A stretch of 64,000 bases of DNA from Buchnera aphidicola (GTDB lineage: Bacteria; Pseudomonadota; Gammaproteobacteria; Enterobacterales; Enterobacteriaceae), in assembly GCF_900128725.1 (NCBI RefSeq), contig NZ_LT667500.1, positions 372,001 to 436,000 on the forward strand, written 5' to 3'. Positions 41,914 to 50,740 of this stretch are shown here, in pieces; within the stretch, counting starts at the first letter, position 1; each line of letters opens with the position of its first letter. The position numbers and the translations under genes were made by a program. The notes beneath the pieces are model-generated. The model was given only the letters and a program-made list of their open reading frames with translations, ran no database searches and had not been told where the DNA came from.

Positions 41914-42333
41914 ATGATTATTTTATCTATCGATTACGGAACTAAAACTACCGGCCTGGCTATTGCTGAAACTCAATTAAATTATTCTATCCCCATATGT
42001 TCGGTCACTAGCCAACCACAATTCCAGTTTTGGAAACAAGTGGATGAAGTTATTAATTGCTGGAGTCCTGAATATATTGTTGTAGGCTATCCTTATCATA
42101 TAAAAAAAAAAATTAACAAAAAAATAAAAAATTTTTATATAAAGATCCAACAAAGATTTCAAAAATCTGTTTTTTTATATAACGAAAATTATTCTACTAC
42201 AGAAGCTCGTATATTTTTAAAAAAAAAAAAAAAACCATATTGCATACATTCGATATCAGCAAAAATTATTTTAGATAGCTGGTTAGCAGAGAATAACGAT
42301 ATTATTGCGCCCCGAACAACCCGAAAAAAATAA
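41914..42333 (+). CDS. ruvX: RuvX/YqgF pre-16S rRNA nuclease (Holliday-junction resolvase-like)
   Basis: RNase H-fold protein needed for 16S 5'-end maturation in E. coli. From the ATG at 41914 it has 139 residues (138 in E. coli). The acidic catalytic set appears as Asp7 (SIDYGTK), Glu91 or Glu97 (NENYSTTEA) and Asp121 (ILDSW). A run of 16 A (42219-42234) encodes LKKKKK; the frame is right on both sides. A TTG at 41899 is a weaker alternative start. Confidence 0.92.
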   Translation: MIILSIDYGTKTTGLAIAETQLNYSIPICSVTSQPQFQFWKQVDEVINCWSPEYIVVGYPYHIKKKINKKIKNFYIKIQQRFQKSVFLYNENYSTTEARIFLKKKKKPYCIHSISAKIILDSWLAENNDIIAPRTTRKK

Positions 42334-42419
42334 TTTTTTAATATTATCAATATATTCATTCTTATTATTAATTGTTTTTTTCAATAAACCCATTAATTAA
42401 CAAAAATTGAAACAACCCT

Positions 42420-43568
42420 ATGCAGATAAATAAAAAAAATCTTCTACCACCACTAAGTTTATATATTCACATTCCCTGGTGTATAAAAAAATGTCCATAT
42501 TGTGATTTTCACTCACTCAAAAATGCGCATAAAATATCAGAAAAAAAATATCTTCGCGCTCTAATTAAAGACCTTCGGAATGATCAAACAATCACGTCAA
42601 AAAGACCTATTCAGTCTATTTTTATTGGAGGAGGAACTCCGAGTTTATTAAAAACTACAACAATAAGAAATCTAATCAAAAAAATTAAAAAAATTACTTT
42701 TATTTCTAAAAAAGTAGAAATCTCTATAGAAATTAATCCCGATATAGATGAGCAAAATAAATTAATTAAATACATAAAGTACGGAATAAATCGCCTCTCA
42801 ATAGGCGTACAAACATTTAATGATTATTTATTAAAACAAATTCAACGAGAGTATACAAAACAAAAATCCATAGATTTAATTCAATTAACCAGAAATATAT
42901 TAAATAGAAATTTAAACATAGATATAATATATGGTTTGCCAAAACAATCCATTCAAGACGCATTAAATGATTTAAAAACAACAATTGATTTAAAACCCGA
43001 ACATATTTCATGGTATCAATTAGACGTTGAACCAAATACTAAATTTTATATACAGGATATTAAATTACCATCTATATCAAAAATAGAAAAAATACATCAA
43101 GAAGGACAAAAAATACTAAAACAGGCCGGATATACACAATACGAAATATCATCGTACGCGCGAAAAAAAAAATATCAATGCATTCACAATCTTAATTATT
43201 GGAATTTTGGTGATTATATAGGTATTGGTTGCGGAGCTCATGGTAAAATTACTCAAAAAGACCAACAAGTGATGCGTCTTATTAAAACAAAAAGCGACGC
43301 TGTATACGCAGAAGGATTGTACTTACAAAAAAAATATACCGTTCCTAAAAAAAATCTTCCGCTAGAATTTTTTTTAAATCAATTTAGGCTGTTAAAACCT
43401 ATTTTATATAAAGATTTTGAAACCATGACTCAGATCAATAAAAAAAAAATTGAAAAAAAAATTCTTACTGCTACAATTAAGAAATATTTAACTTCCGATG
43501 ATTGTTCTTGGAAAGTTACAAATTATGGAAGAAAAAAACTAAATTCTTTATTATCATTGTTTTTATAA
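42420..43568 (+). CDS. hemW: HemW, radical-SAM heme chaperone
   Basis: Radical SAM protein related to HemN; in E. coli it binds heme and is thought to deliver it to respiratory enzymes. The product has 382 residues (378 in E. coli). The Fe-S ligands are Cys21, Cys25 and Cys28 in PWCIKKCPYCDFHS, and IFIGGGTPSLL, IGVQTF and IGIGCGAHG follow. It lacks the extra HemN cysteine near the N-terminus, so coproporphyrinogen oxidase activity is not expected. It is convergent with trmB. Confidence 0.94.
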   Translation: MQINKKNLLPPLSLYIHIPWCIKKCPYCDFHSLKNAHKISEKKYLRALIKDLRNDQTITSKRPIQSIFIGGGTPSLLKTTTIRNLIKKIKKITFISKKVEISIEINPDIDEQNKLIKYIKYGINRLSIGVQTFNDYLLKQIQREYTKQKSIDLIQLTRNILNRNLNIDIIYGLPKQSIQDALNDLKTTIDLKPEHISWYQLDVEPNTKFYIQDIKLPSISKIEKIHQEGQKILKQAGYTQYEISSYARKKKYQCIHNLNYWNFGDYIGIGCGAHGKITQKDQQVMRLIKTKSDAVYAEGLYLQKKYTVPKKNLPLEFFLNQFRLLKPILYKDFETMTQINKKKIEKKILTATIKKYLTSDDCSWKVTNYGRKKLNSLLSLFL

Positions 43569-43581
43569 TTTAAATCCGATT

Positions 43582-44313
43582 CTAATAATTATTTTGAAAG
43601 CATAATTGATATTTATAATCAAAAATTGTATGGTCCATAAACATGGCTTTTTTTTCAAATTTCGTTTTTTTTCGATAGCCTAATAAGGGAGAAATATTTT
43701 TCTCACAAAAAATACGTTTGAACTTATTGTTTGTCGATATTATTGTTCGAATATTATCTGAATATGATTTGCAATCTGTAATTATATGTAAAGAACCACC
43801 ATAAACAATTTTTTTCTCTAATAAGTTCATAAAAGATTTATTGATTAATCTTCTCTTGTGATGTTTTTTTTTATGCCAAGGATCTGGAAAAAAAATTTGA
43901 AGCATATCAATTGTATGATCAGGCACCATATACGAAAGCACTTCGAAAGCATCGTAAAATATAATTTTTATATTAGAAACACAATATATATTTGCATATC
44001 GGATAGCAGAAAAAATTCCTGAAAGATATACCTCTATACCAATAAAATTAACATGAGGGTTTCTTAAAGCTTTTTCTATAAATTGCTTTCCATTTCCAAA
44101 TCCGATCTCAAGGATAACCTGTTGATTGATGGAAAATAAAGAAGACATATTCAAAAATGAATAATGAAAACTCATCCCATATGTTTTCCAATATTTTAAA
44201 ATATATTGTTTTTTCTTTTCACCAACACGTCGTCTCCGATTAACGTAACTTTTAATAGAAGATAAAAAAATTTTTTTATTTTTAAAAAACAAATTATCTT
44301 TTAATAAAACCAT
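43582..44313 (-). CDS. trmB: tRNA (guanine-N7)-methyltransferase TrmB
   Basis: Makes m7G46 in the variable loop of many tRNAs. From the ATG at 44313 it has 243 residues (239 in E. coli). The SAM-binding motif EIGFGNGKQF, the conserved FPDPWHKKKHHKRR and the C-terminal TKFEKKA segment are present. AAGG lies 11 bases before this ATG; ATG 44322 is too close to the ribosome site. It is divergent from mutY, as in E. coli. Confidence 0.94.
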   Translation of the reverse strand: MVLLKDNLFFKNKKIFLSSIKSYVNRRRRVGEKKKQYILKYWKTYGMSFHYSFLNMSSLFSINQQVILEIGFGNGKQFIEKALRNPHVNFIGIEVYLSGIFSAIRYANIYCVSNIKIIFYDAFEVLSYMVPDHTIDMLQIFFPDPWHKKKHHKRRLINKSFMNLLEKKIVYGGSLHIITDCKSYSDNIRTIISTNNKFKRIFCEKNISPLLGYRKKTKFEKKAMFMDHTIFDYKYQLCFQNNY

Positions 44314-44427
44314 ATTTATCATTACCTTCAAATAAAAAACAAAAAAGATTACACAATGTTACATAATACTTCTAAGTATACGCTAATTATAAAAATTCAC
44401 CTTTCACAATAAAAAAATTAGGTTAAT

Positions 44428-45702
44428 ATGTTTTTTACACAAAAAATACTTAATTGGTTCCATTTCAACGGAAGAAAAACACTACCTTGGCAAAAAAAAA
44501 ATATTTATCTAGTTTGGATATCTGAAATCATGTTACAGCAAACACAAGTAAATACGGTCGTTCCTTACTTTAAAAAGTTTAAAAGAAAATTCCCTACCAT
44601 TTTATCATTATTTAAAGCCAATATTAATGAAATACTTCATTTGTGGAGTGGGTTAGGTCTCTATCGTAGAGCCCATAACATATTTAAGACAGCTTTAATA
44701 ATAAAGAACCGTTATAATGGTATTTTTCCGAACAACTATTATGAAATTAAAAAATTACCAGGAATCGGAAAATCCACAGCTCATGCTATTTTATCATTCT
44801 CTTATAACTTTGGATATGCAGTTTTAGATGGAAATGTAAAACGCATACTAATAAGATATCACTTTATAAATACTACAAACAAAACAATAAGCCAATTAGA
44901 TAAACTATTATGGAAGTTAATTGATCGATATCTATCCATTCATCATTCTAATAAGTTTAATCAAGCTATGATGGATATCGGTTCATTAATCTGTATAAAA
45001 AATAGTCCTAAATGTATAATATGTCCTTTAAAAAATTCTTGTCGATATCATCAACAACAAATAAGCATTCCTTATAAAAATAAAAAAACAAAAAAAAAAG
45101 AAATTGGAATATTACTTTCAATAATACAATATAAAAATTTTGTTATCCTTGAAAAACAAAATAATACATCTGTATGGCAAGGACTCTTTTATTTTCCTAT
45201 AACATGTTTTAAGCCGCATCAAGATCACTGGAAGAATATTAAAAATAAAAATATACCTATAAAAATTTATCCTTATATACATTATATAGGAAACACCAAA
45301 CTAAATATTATTACTCACACTATTCATATCAAAAAAAAAATTATTCATAAAAATAAAATATGGTATAACATGAATTCAGATACAAAGATTGGCATTCCTG
45401 CGCCAATTAAAAAAATAATAGCGCTATTAAACGATACGGTAATGGAGAAAAATATGAAAAAAAAAAAAAGAGTTATTTTTTGCTCTTTTCTTAATAAAAC
45501 CGAAGAAGGATTAGATTATCCGTTTTTACCTGGAAAAATAGGACAAAAAATTTACCAAGAGATATCTAAAACTGCGTGGAATTGTTGGATTGAACGACAA
45601 ACAAAAATTATTAATGAAAAAAAATTAAATATGTTTTTGGACAAAGATAGAGTACTCCTAGAAAAAAAAATGAAAGAATTTTTGTTTTCTAAAAAAAAAT
45701 AA
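44428..45702 (+). CDS. mutY: adenine DNA glycosylase MutY, in-frame fusion with YggX
   Basis: Removes adenine mispaired with 8-oxoguanine. Residues 1-340 are MutY (350 in E. coli): catalytic Glu33 (SEIMLQQT) and Asp134 (LDGNVKR), helix-hairpin-helix LPGIGKSTA (110-118), Fe-S ligands Cys189, Cys196, Cys199 and Cys205 with standard spacing, and a C-terminal MutT-like domain. The usual mutY stop is missing and the frame runs directly into YggX (343-424) with no frameshift. A separate YggX start with a good ribosome site lies inside, so both a 424-residue fusion and free YggX may be made. Confidence 0.92.
   Translation: MFFTQKILNWFHFNGRKTLPWQKKNIYLVWISEIMLQQTQVNTVVPYFKKFKRKFPTILSLFKANINEILHLWSGLGLYRRAHNIFKTALIIKNRYNGIFPNNYYEIKKLPGIGKSTAHAILSFSYNFGYAVLDGNVKRILIRYHFINTTNKTISQLDKLLWKLIDRYLSIHHSNKFNQAMMDIGSLICIKNSPKCIICPLKNSCRYHQQQISIPYKNKKTKKKEIGILLSIIQYKNFVILEKQNNTSVWQGLFYFPITCFKPHQDHWKNIKNKNIPIKIYPYIHYIGNTKLNIITHTIHIKKKIIHKNKIWYNMNSDTKIGIPAPIKKIIALLNDTVMEKNMKKKKRVIFCSFLNKTEEGLDYPFLPGKIGQKIYQEISKTAWNCWIERQTKIINEKKLNMFLDKDRVLLEKKMKEFLFSKKK
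45454..45702 (+). CDS. yggX: YggX family iron-trafficking/oxidative-damage protection protein (internal start)
   Basis: Small protein of 82 residues (91 in E. coli) linked to protection of Fe-S clusters from superoxide. It keeps the conserved Cys near the start (IFCSF), FLPGKIGQKIYQEISKTAW and INEKKLNM; the C-terminal 10 or so residues are missing. GGAG six bases before the ATG at 45454 supports independent initiation. A 13-A run directly follows this ATG. In E. coli yggX follows mutY as a separate gene; here it shares the mutY frame. Confidence 0.88.
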   Translation: MKKKKRVIFCSFLNKTEEGLDYPFLPGKIGQKIYQEISKTAWNCWIERQTKIINEKKLNMFLDKDRVLLEKKMKEFLFSKKK

Positions 45703-45707
45703 TCAAT

Positions 45708-45726
45708 TCTCCGCAATGTACGGAGA
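45708..45726. terminator. hairpin between convergent mutY-yggX and sbcB
   Basis: TCTCCG (45708-45713), loop CAATGTA, CGGAGA (45721-45726). The stem is perfect and relatively G+C-rich. On the minus strand a run of nine T follows about ten bases later, fitting sbcB termination. Confidence 0.6.
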
Positions 45727-45781
45727 TCAAAGAAATAAATAAATATTATTTTATAAAAAAAATAAATTGAAAAATAAAAAT

Positions 45782-47230
45782 TCAAATTAAAAATTTAATT
45801 TTGTATAAAATATAATTAACATAATCCATTAAACGCTCTAACAAATAGCTGTATTCTGTATGATCCTGAAACTTTAACTTCAGTGTTAAAAGATCGTTAG
45901 TATATAATTGTATAGCTTTAAGATTAAATTTATTTTTACAATATAACTGCCATTTTTGTTTATCAGTTGTACTCAATAAATCTATAAAATTACGAGCCTT
46001 TAACCGGAAAAAAAGTTCTTTTATGCGATTATCAAAGAAAATAGGATTCCAACTTACCCAAAGAGATGGAGAAGTTTTATGAATTAAAGCAAATAATTGT
46101 TTATCTTTATCTGTAAAGAAGTTCTGATATAGCATTAAATCAACATCATTGTTATTATTAGTAAAATCATTATTTACAAAATAGGATAAAATCCAGCGTT
46201 TTATTTGAATATTTTTTTGTAATAAAAAGAAATTTTTTTGGCACCGAGTATAATTTAAACCCAATCTTTTACAATTATTCAAAGATATAGAATTATAAGA
46301 AAATAATAAAGGAGCTTTATTTAAGTAAATAATATGAATGCCTCTAGCAAGTATTTTTTTTATATTTAATTTTTTTTTTAAAGATAAATCATATAAATCA
46401 AATAGTTTCTTGAAATTTCTTGATAAATTAATAGTAACTAAACAATTTTTGTAGAATGGGTGAAAACCTAAAATTAGTATACAACCTAAATTATGATTCT
46501 TAGACCCAAAATAGCTAGAAATATAAAAAATAGGTTTTTTATAATTGCTAGATACAAATAAAAAAATATTTTTTTTATGAGAAAGAGAATACAAAAACAA
46601 AAAAAAACATTTATTTGCACGATATAAATGTCGAACTACTGAAATAGTAGCCATAACATCAGAAGAGGCATCATGAATCTTAGTATGTGCAATTTTATTA
46701 ACAATAGTCACATCAGATAATTTAAAACTTATTGTTCCGTTAGAATTTCGAAACCAAATCATAGAATTTGGAAAAAATATATAAAAAGCACGTAATACAT
46801 TTAATATATCCCAGCTAAAATTATTATTTTTCCAAGACCACGAATACGGATCCAATAAATTTCTATAAAATAAGTTTCGAGTAAAAAGATCATCAAAATG
46901 AATATTATTATAACCAACAATACATGTATTTTTTTTCAAAAAAATACTACTAATTTTCTTAGCAAAAGAATATTCATTTAAACCATATGATTGTGCATAT
47001 TGTGGTAATATTTTAGTAATTAAAACAGCTTGAGGATCAGGTAAATAGTCTAGAGGAGGGGAGCAGAATAATACCGTTTTTTTTTGAATGCGGGAAAACG
47101 TATTATCTATTTCTATACTACAAAACTGAGCTACTTTATCTAAAGATAAATTGGTACCAAAAGTTTCATAATCATAAAAAATAAAATTTTTGTTAATAGC
47201 AATATCAGTGATATATTTTTTTTCTAACAT
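45782..47230 (-). CDS. sbcB: exodeoxyribonuclease I
   Basis: 3'-5' single-strand DNA exonuclease used in repair; in E. coli it binds the SSB tip, which is intact here. The product has 482 residues (475 in E. coli). The DEDDh core is visible as Asp20 and Glu22 (DYETFG), GYNNIHFDD, and HDASSDVMAT. The C-terminal SH3-like and helical parts are present but strongly diverged and lysine-rich. Confidence 0.94.
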   Translation of the reverse strand: MLEKKYITDIAINKNFIFYDYETFGTNLSLDKVAQFCSIEIDNTFSRIQKKTVLFCSPPLDYLPDPQAVLITKILPQYAQSYGLNEYSFAKKISSIFLKKNTCIVGYNNIHFDDLFTRNLFYRNLLDPYSWSWKNNNFSWDILNVLRAFYIFFPNSMIWFRNSNGTISFKLSDVTIVNKIAHTKIHDASSDVMATISVVRHLYRANKCFFLFLYSLSHKKNIFLFVSSNYKKPIFYISSYFGSKNHNLGCILILGFHPFYKNCLVTINLSRNFKKLFDLYDLSLKKKLNIKKILARGIHIIYLNKAPLLFSYNSISLNNCKRLGLNYTRCQKNFFLLQKNIQIKRWILSYFVNNDFTNNNNDVDLMLYQNFFTDKDKQLFALIHKTSPSLWVSWNPIFFDNRIKELFFRLKARNFIDLLSTTDKQKWQLYCKNKFNLKAIQLYTNDLLTLKLKFQDHTEYSYLLERLMDYVNYILYKIKFLI

Positions 47231-47353
47231 TAGAGTAGTTGATAACTAATTGCGGCGATTGTATTGATAACTGGATTCAAGTGATTATTTTAATTATTTT
47301 AGTAATATTATTTATATTTCAGAATATACAATTCAAATAAACTAAAAAAATTT

Positions 47354-47426
47354 CTCCCCTGACTGGACTCGAACCAGTGACATACGGATTAACAGTCCGC
47401 CGTTCTACCAACTGAACTACAGAGGA
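47354..47426 (-). tRNA. tRNA-Asn (anticodon GUU)
   Basis: Minus strand, 73 nt. Acceptor TCCTCTG pairs with CAGGGGA (one G-T pair), anticodon loop CTGTTAA gives GUU, and the T arm is GGTTCGAGTCC. It is nearly identical to E. coli tRNA-Asn. Confidence 0.96.
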
Positions 47427-47532
47427 ATATATTTATATATATCAGATAAAACTTTTTATGTCAATGAATAATTAAAAATATTTGTCTTAAAAAATTAATA
47501 ACAGCAAAAAAAATATAGATTAGTGTAGTGAT

Positions 47533-47561
47533 TTGCTTTATAATATAAAAAAAATTATATA
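47533..47561 (+). promoter_or_regulatory. candidate promoter for tRNA-Ile(CAU)
   Basis: TTGCTT (47533-47538), 17 bp, TATATA (47556-47561), about 23 bases before the tRNA. The match is modest and the region is nearly pure A+T. Confidence 0.3.
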
Positions 47562-47584
47562 AAAGATACTGGAAAATTCGAAAC

Positions 47585-47657
47585 GGCCCTTTAGCTCAGT
47601 GGTAAGAGCACACGACTCATAATCGTTTGGTCGCTGGTTCAAATCCAGCAAGGGCCA
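47585..47657 (+). tRNA. tRNA-Ile2 (anticodon CAU, lysidine type; reads AUA)
   Basis: 73 nt, acceptor GGCCCTT with AAGGGCC, anticodon loop CTCATAA. Although CAU could suggest methionine, the body matches E. coli ileX rather than tRNA-Met: the GGCCC acceptor start, the GACTCATAATC anticodon arm and the GGTCGCTGGTTCAA segment. It should therefore be modified by TilS to lysidine and decode AUA, a very frequent codon in this genome. Confidence 0.85.
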
Positions 47658-47724
47658 TAAAAAATTTATATATTAAAAAATAAATATACTTAAAAATTAA
47701 TTACTATTAATAATCTTAATATTG

Positions 47725-48129
47725 CTATTTATAAATAAATTTAATAAATTTATTAGAGTTGATGAACAGCTGAGCAAGATTATCTCCCGGATTAATTTGT
47801 ACATCTTTTTTACTACAATTCCAGAATGATATTTTTAATTCATTCAAAGAAAAAAAATTAATAAAAGAAAACGCATGACCTACAATAATGTCACTTTTTT
47901 TTTTCTTTTTGATTAAAGATTTAATCGTAAAACAAGTATTTTTATCAATAATATCTATTGATATACCGGTAGAAATCAATATAGTATGATTAACCATTAA
48001 ACATACGGAACGCTTAATACACGCTTTTAAAAAAAAACCAGAAAATTTATTCGATACATACTCTGGAAATAAAAATTCGGTGCCTAGGCGTGAATCAAGA
48101 ACGCGGATCTTGACTGTAATAACATCCAT
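47725..48129 (-). CDS. dut: degenerate dUTPase homologue (Dut), catalytic motifs lost
   Basis: Recognised as Dut from its overall alignment (VKI-x-LDSRLGTEF at the start, LISTGISIDI, FWNCSKKDVQINPGDNLAQL). The product has 134 residues, compared with 151 in E. coli. Motif I has lost its Asp (GFFLKA where GLDLRA is expected). Motif II PRSGLG is replaced by IKSLIK (69-74). Motif III is SFINFF with Asn91 where the catalytic Asp should be. Motif IV (PGDNLAQ) remains and motif V is absent. It cannot hydrolyse dUTP by the known mechanism. The ATG at 48129 lies 28 bp past the rplI stop with AGG eight bases ahead. It is either a pseudogene with an open frame or a repurposed trimeric scaffold. Confidence 0.75.
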   Translation of the reverse strand: MDVITVKIRVLDSRLGTEFLFPEYVSNKFSGFFLKACIKRSVCLMVNHTILISTGISIDIIDKNTCFTIKSLIKKKKKSDIIVGHAFSFINFFSLNELKISFWNCSKKDVQINPGDNLAQLFINSNKFIKFIYK

Positions 48130-48157
48130 ACAAACACCTAAAATCCTGTTAAAAAAT

Positions 48158-48607
48158 TTATTTTGATAAAACTGCAACCTGAAATTCAACAGAAATGTTT
48201 TTGTGTGGGTTAAAAATAACCTGATGAACCCCTAAATAACGCAGCAAACCTTTAGGCATTTTAATTTCACTTTTTTTAACCGAGATACCGATTTCAAAAA
48301 AATGATCTGAAATATCATTTGCATTAATCGAACCAAAAATTCTCTTTGTTTCACTAGACTTCATGAAAAAAACCAGCGCGCCAATTGATTTAATTTGATT
48401 AATTCTAGAGAGAGCATGGTTAATTTTTTCTGATCTTTGTTTTTCCTCGATTCTTTTAGATTGTTCAAACATTTTAATATTATGGGAAGTAGCTAATAAC
48501 GCTTTTTTCATAGGTATCAGATAATTTCTTGCATATCCATTTTTTACAGTAATTAATTGACCCTTTTTCCCTACTTTTTCTAAAATATCTAATAAAATAA
48601 CTTTCAT
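48158..48607 (-). CDS. rplI: 50S ribosomal protein L9
   Basis: Two-domain protein near the L1 stalk with a long connecting helix. The product has 149 residues, as in E. coli. The N-terminal GQLITVKNGYARNYLIP block is the family signature. It follows rpsR by 57 bp in the rpsF-rpsR-rplI operon, from which priB is missing. Confidence 0.96.
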   Translation of the reverse strand: MKVILLDILEKVGKKGQLITVKNGYARNYLIPMKKALLATSHNIKMFEQSKRIEEKQRSEKINHALSRINQIKSIGALVFFMKSSETKRIFGSINANDISDHFFEIGISVKKSEIKMPKGLLRYLGVHQVIFNPHKNISVEFQVAVLSK

Positions 48608-48664
48608 AAAATAAAACCTTAATTGTATGAATTAAAAAATTTAAAAAAATATCTGCTGATATTT

Positions 48665-48892
48665 TTATCGATGTTGATCAGTATAAGGAATTAAGCTAAG
48701 AAAACGAGCTCTTTTAATAGCGCGAGATAATTGTCTTTGGTATCTTGCCTTAGTTCCAGTAATACGACTTGGAACAATTTTTCCATTTTCAGTAATATAG
48801 TTTTTTAACATATCTATGTCTTTATAGTCTATATATTTAATGCCTTCAGCGGTAAATCGACAAAACTTTCTACGACGAAAATAACGAACCAT
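48665..48892 (-). CDS. rpsR: 30S ribosomal protein S18
   Basis: Platform protein that pairs with S6. From the ATG at 48892 it has 75 residues, the E. coli length, with [15 protein letters not shown] and [14 protein letters not shown] conserved. GGAGAGGT lies six bases upstream; an ATG at 48907 overlaps that ribosome site and is rejected. Confidence 0.96.
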   Translation of the reverse strand: MVRYFRRRKFCRFTAEGIKYIDYKDIDMLKNYITENGKIVPSRITGTKARYQRQLSRAIKRARFLSLIPYTDQHR

Positions 48893-48969
48893 TATATACC
48901 TCTCCATAAGAAATAAAATAAATATTCATATGCTCTTATTAATTAGTCCAAAAATATACTACTAACTCA

Positions 48970-49347
48970 TTATTTAATTTGTTTATTCGTTTCTCTAGTA
49001 AGAGAAGTAAGGTTTGGGTTATTTTTTTCTTGACCTTTCATCATTATAGAACTCTTCGTAACAGCTTCAGAGCAACCGAGAACTAAATTACGTATTATAC
49101 TAGAATTAAATTTAAAGTGATTCTCTAAATATTGCATACATTCAATAGAAACTTCAATATTCATTAAGATATAATGCGCCTTCTGCAATTTCTTTATCAT
49201 GTACGACAAAGAACGTTTGCCCCAATCTTCTACTCGATGAATTTTACCTTTTCGAATTATGACAAGATTTGAATAAAATTCAATAATTTGTGAAACTTTT
49301 TCACTTTTATCGGGATGAATCATTAAAATAATCTCATAATGTCGCAC
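48970..49347 (-). CDS. rpsF: 30S ribosomal protein S6 (GTG start)
   Basis: Ferredoxin-like protein that binds S18 on the platform. The product has 125 residues (131-135 in E. coli); the acidic C-terminal tail that carries added glutamates in E. coli is replaced by a neutral one. Translation starts at GTG 49345-49347, eight bases after AAGGAG. RHYEIILMIHPD and KIHRVEDWGKR are conserved. The 77-bp gap to rpsR holds no priB. Confidence 0.95.
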   Translation of the reverse strand: MRHYEIILMIHPDKSEKVSQIIEFYSNLVIIRKGKIHRVEDWGKRSLSYMIKKLQKAHYILMNIEVSIECMQYLENHFKFNSSIIRNLVLGCSEAVTKSSIMMKGQEKNNPNLTSLTRETNKQIK

Positions 49348-49624
49348 AAATACAACTCCTTTGAAATATAAAAATATTTATAATTTATAATAAAGAATAT
49401 TTTTAGTGATGTGAAAATATATAACGTTATTTTATCATAAAATATATCAAGACAAAAAAATTGTTTTTATTATTTTCTAAAATTATTCTTCCGCACGAAC
49501 AACTAATTTAGAATTACCAATTCATTATTTATAGATTTTTAAAGCTTATTATGAATAATACCGGTTTTCTTTTATGTGTATTAACGTACTCACACGATGA
49601 AAAGAGGTATTGAAAAAAATTATT

Positions 49625-50566
49625 TTAAATATTATTCGTGAGTATTCGCTCTATTTTTTGTATTAAGATATTTACTTGATTGTCTCGCACTAGAAGAATA
49701 TCTGGCCAATTATTTAACCAAGTTAACTGATGCTTTACTAATTGTCGAGTAGCTTGAATCGTACTATTAATCATTTCTTGATACGTACATTTTTTTTGAA
49801 TATAATGCCACATTTGCCGATACCCAATACTGTTAATAGAAGGACAAGCTAGGGTTAAGTCTGTGCGTTGATACAAACGACGGACCTCATTTTCAAATCC
49901 AAGCTCTAACATATTATTAAATCGATTGATTATTTTTTTATATAAAAAATCTTTATTATGTGGGACTAATCCAAACTGAAATATTTTATACGGTAACTTT
50001 ATATGAATCGATTCTTCGGTCAATTGGCTAAGTGACTTCCCTCCCGATACAAAAAATACTTCTACAGCACGTAAAACGCGCTGAATATCATTTTTGTGAA
50101 TTTTCTTGCTAGACTTTTTATCTATTTTTTTTAACATACTAAATAATTTTTTTTTTTTTCCTAAAAATAAATCATTAAAAATATAATCTCTAATCAACGG
50201 ATTAGAAGGGGGAAGGGAAGCAAATCCATTAATTAACGTCTTAAAATACAACATAGTTCCACCAACTAATAATGGAATTTTACCGGAATCTATAATATTT
50301 TTTATTTCTCTTGTTGCGTCATTATAAAAATCAATAACAGAATAAACATTCTGTGGCTGTACAATGTTTACTAATCGATAAAAATTTTTACATAAATCTT
50401 CTTTTTTCGGTTTATCGGTTCCAATATCTAAACCTTGATATATAGATTTAGAGTCTACACTCAATAATTCTATTTGCGGAAATCTCGCTTTAATCTCTAA
50501 AGCTAAAGAACTTTTTCCAATAGCAGTTGGGCCCATTAAAAAAAAAACAACAGATTGATTATTCAT
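49625..50566 (-). CDS. miaA: tRNA dimethylallyltransferase
   Basis: Adds the isopentenyl group to A37 of tRNAs reading U-starting codons. The product has 313 residues (316 in E. coli). The P-loop GPTAIGKS (13-20), SVDSKSIYQGLDIGTDKP, LVGGTMLYFK and the Q-W segment SIGYRQMWHY are present. In E. coli hfq follows; the 277-bp downstream gap shows no Hfq signature. Confidence 0.96.
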   Translation of the reverse strand: MNNQSVVFFLMGPTAIGKSSLALEIKARFPQIELLSVDSKSIYQGLDIGTDKPKKEDLCKNFYRLVNIVQPQNVYSVIDFYNDATREIKNIIDSGKIPLLVGGTMLYFKTLINGFASLPPSNPLIRDYIFNDLFLGKKKKLFSMLKKIDKKSSKKIHKNDIQRVLRAVEVFFVSGGKSLSQLTEESIHIKLPYKIFQFGLVPHNKDFLYKKIINRFNNMLELGFENEVRRLYQRTDLTLACPSINSIGYRQMWHYIQKKCTYQEMINSTIQATRQLVKHQLTWLNNWPDILLVRDNQVNILIQKIERILTNNI

Positions 50567-50740
50567 TTTTTTATTTTTTTATTTATCGTAATGACTATGA
50601 ATAAAAACTATATATTAAATATTTTTAAAGTAATATACCTTAAGATTTGAACGCACTGGTAGAATTCAATTAATGAGTCGAAATCTTAAAAATAAATATT
50701 ATATTACTACATGAATATCTAGATGCTTTTAACTTATACG

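Noticed and set aside
49348-49624. Possible hfq remnant between rpsF and miaA
   Set aside because: Two slightly richer patches exist, but no Sm1 or Sm2 motif appears in any frame.
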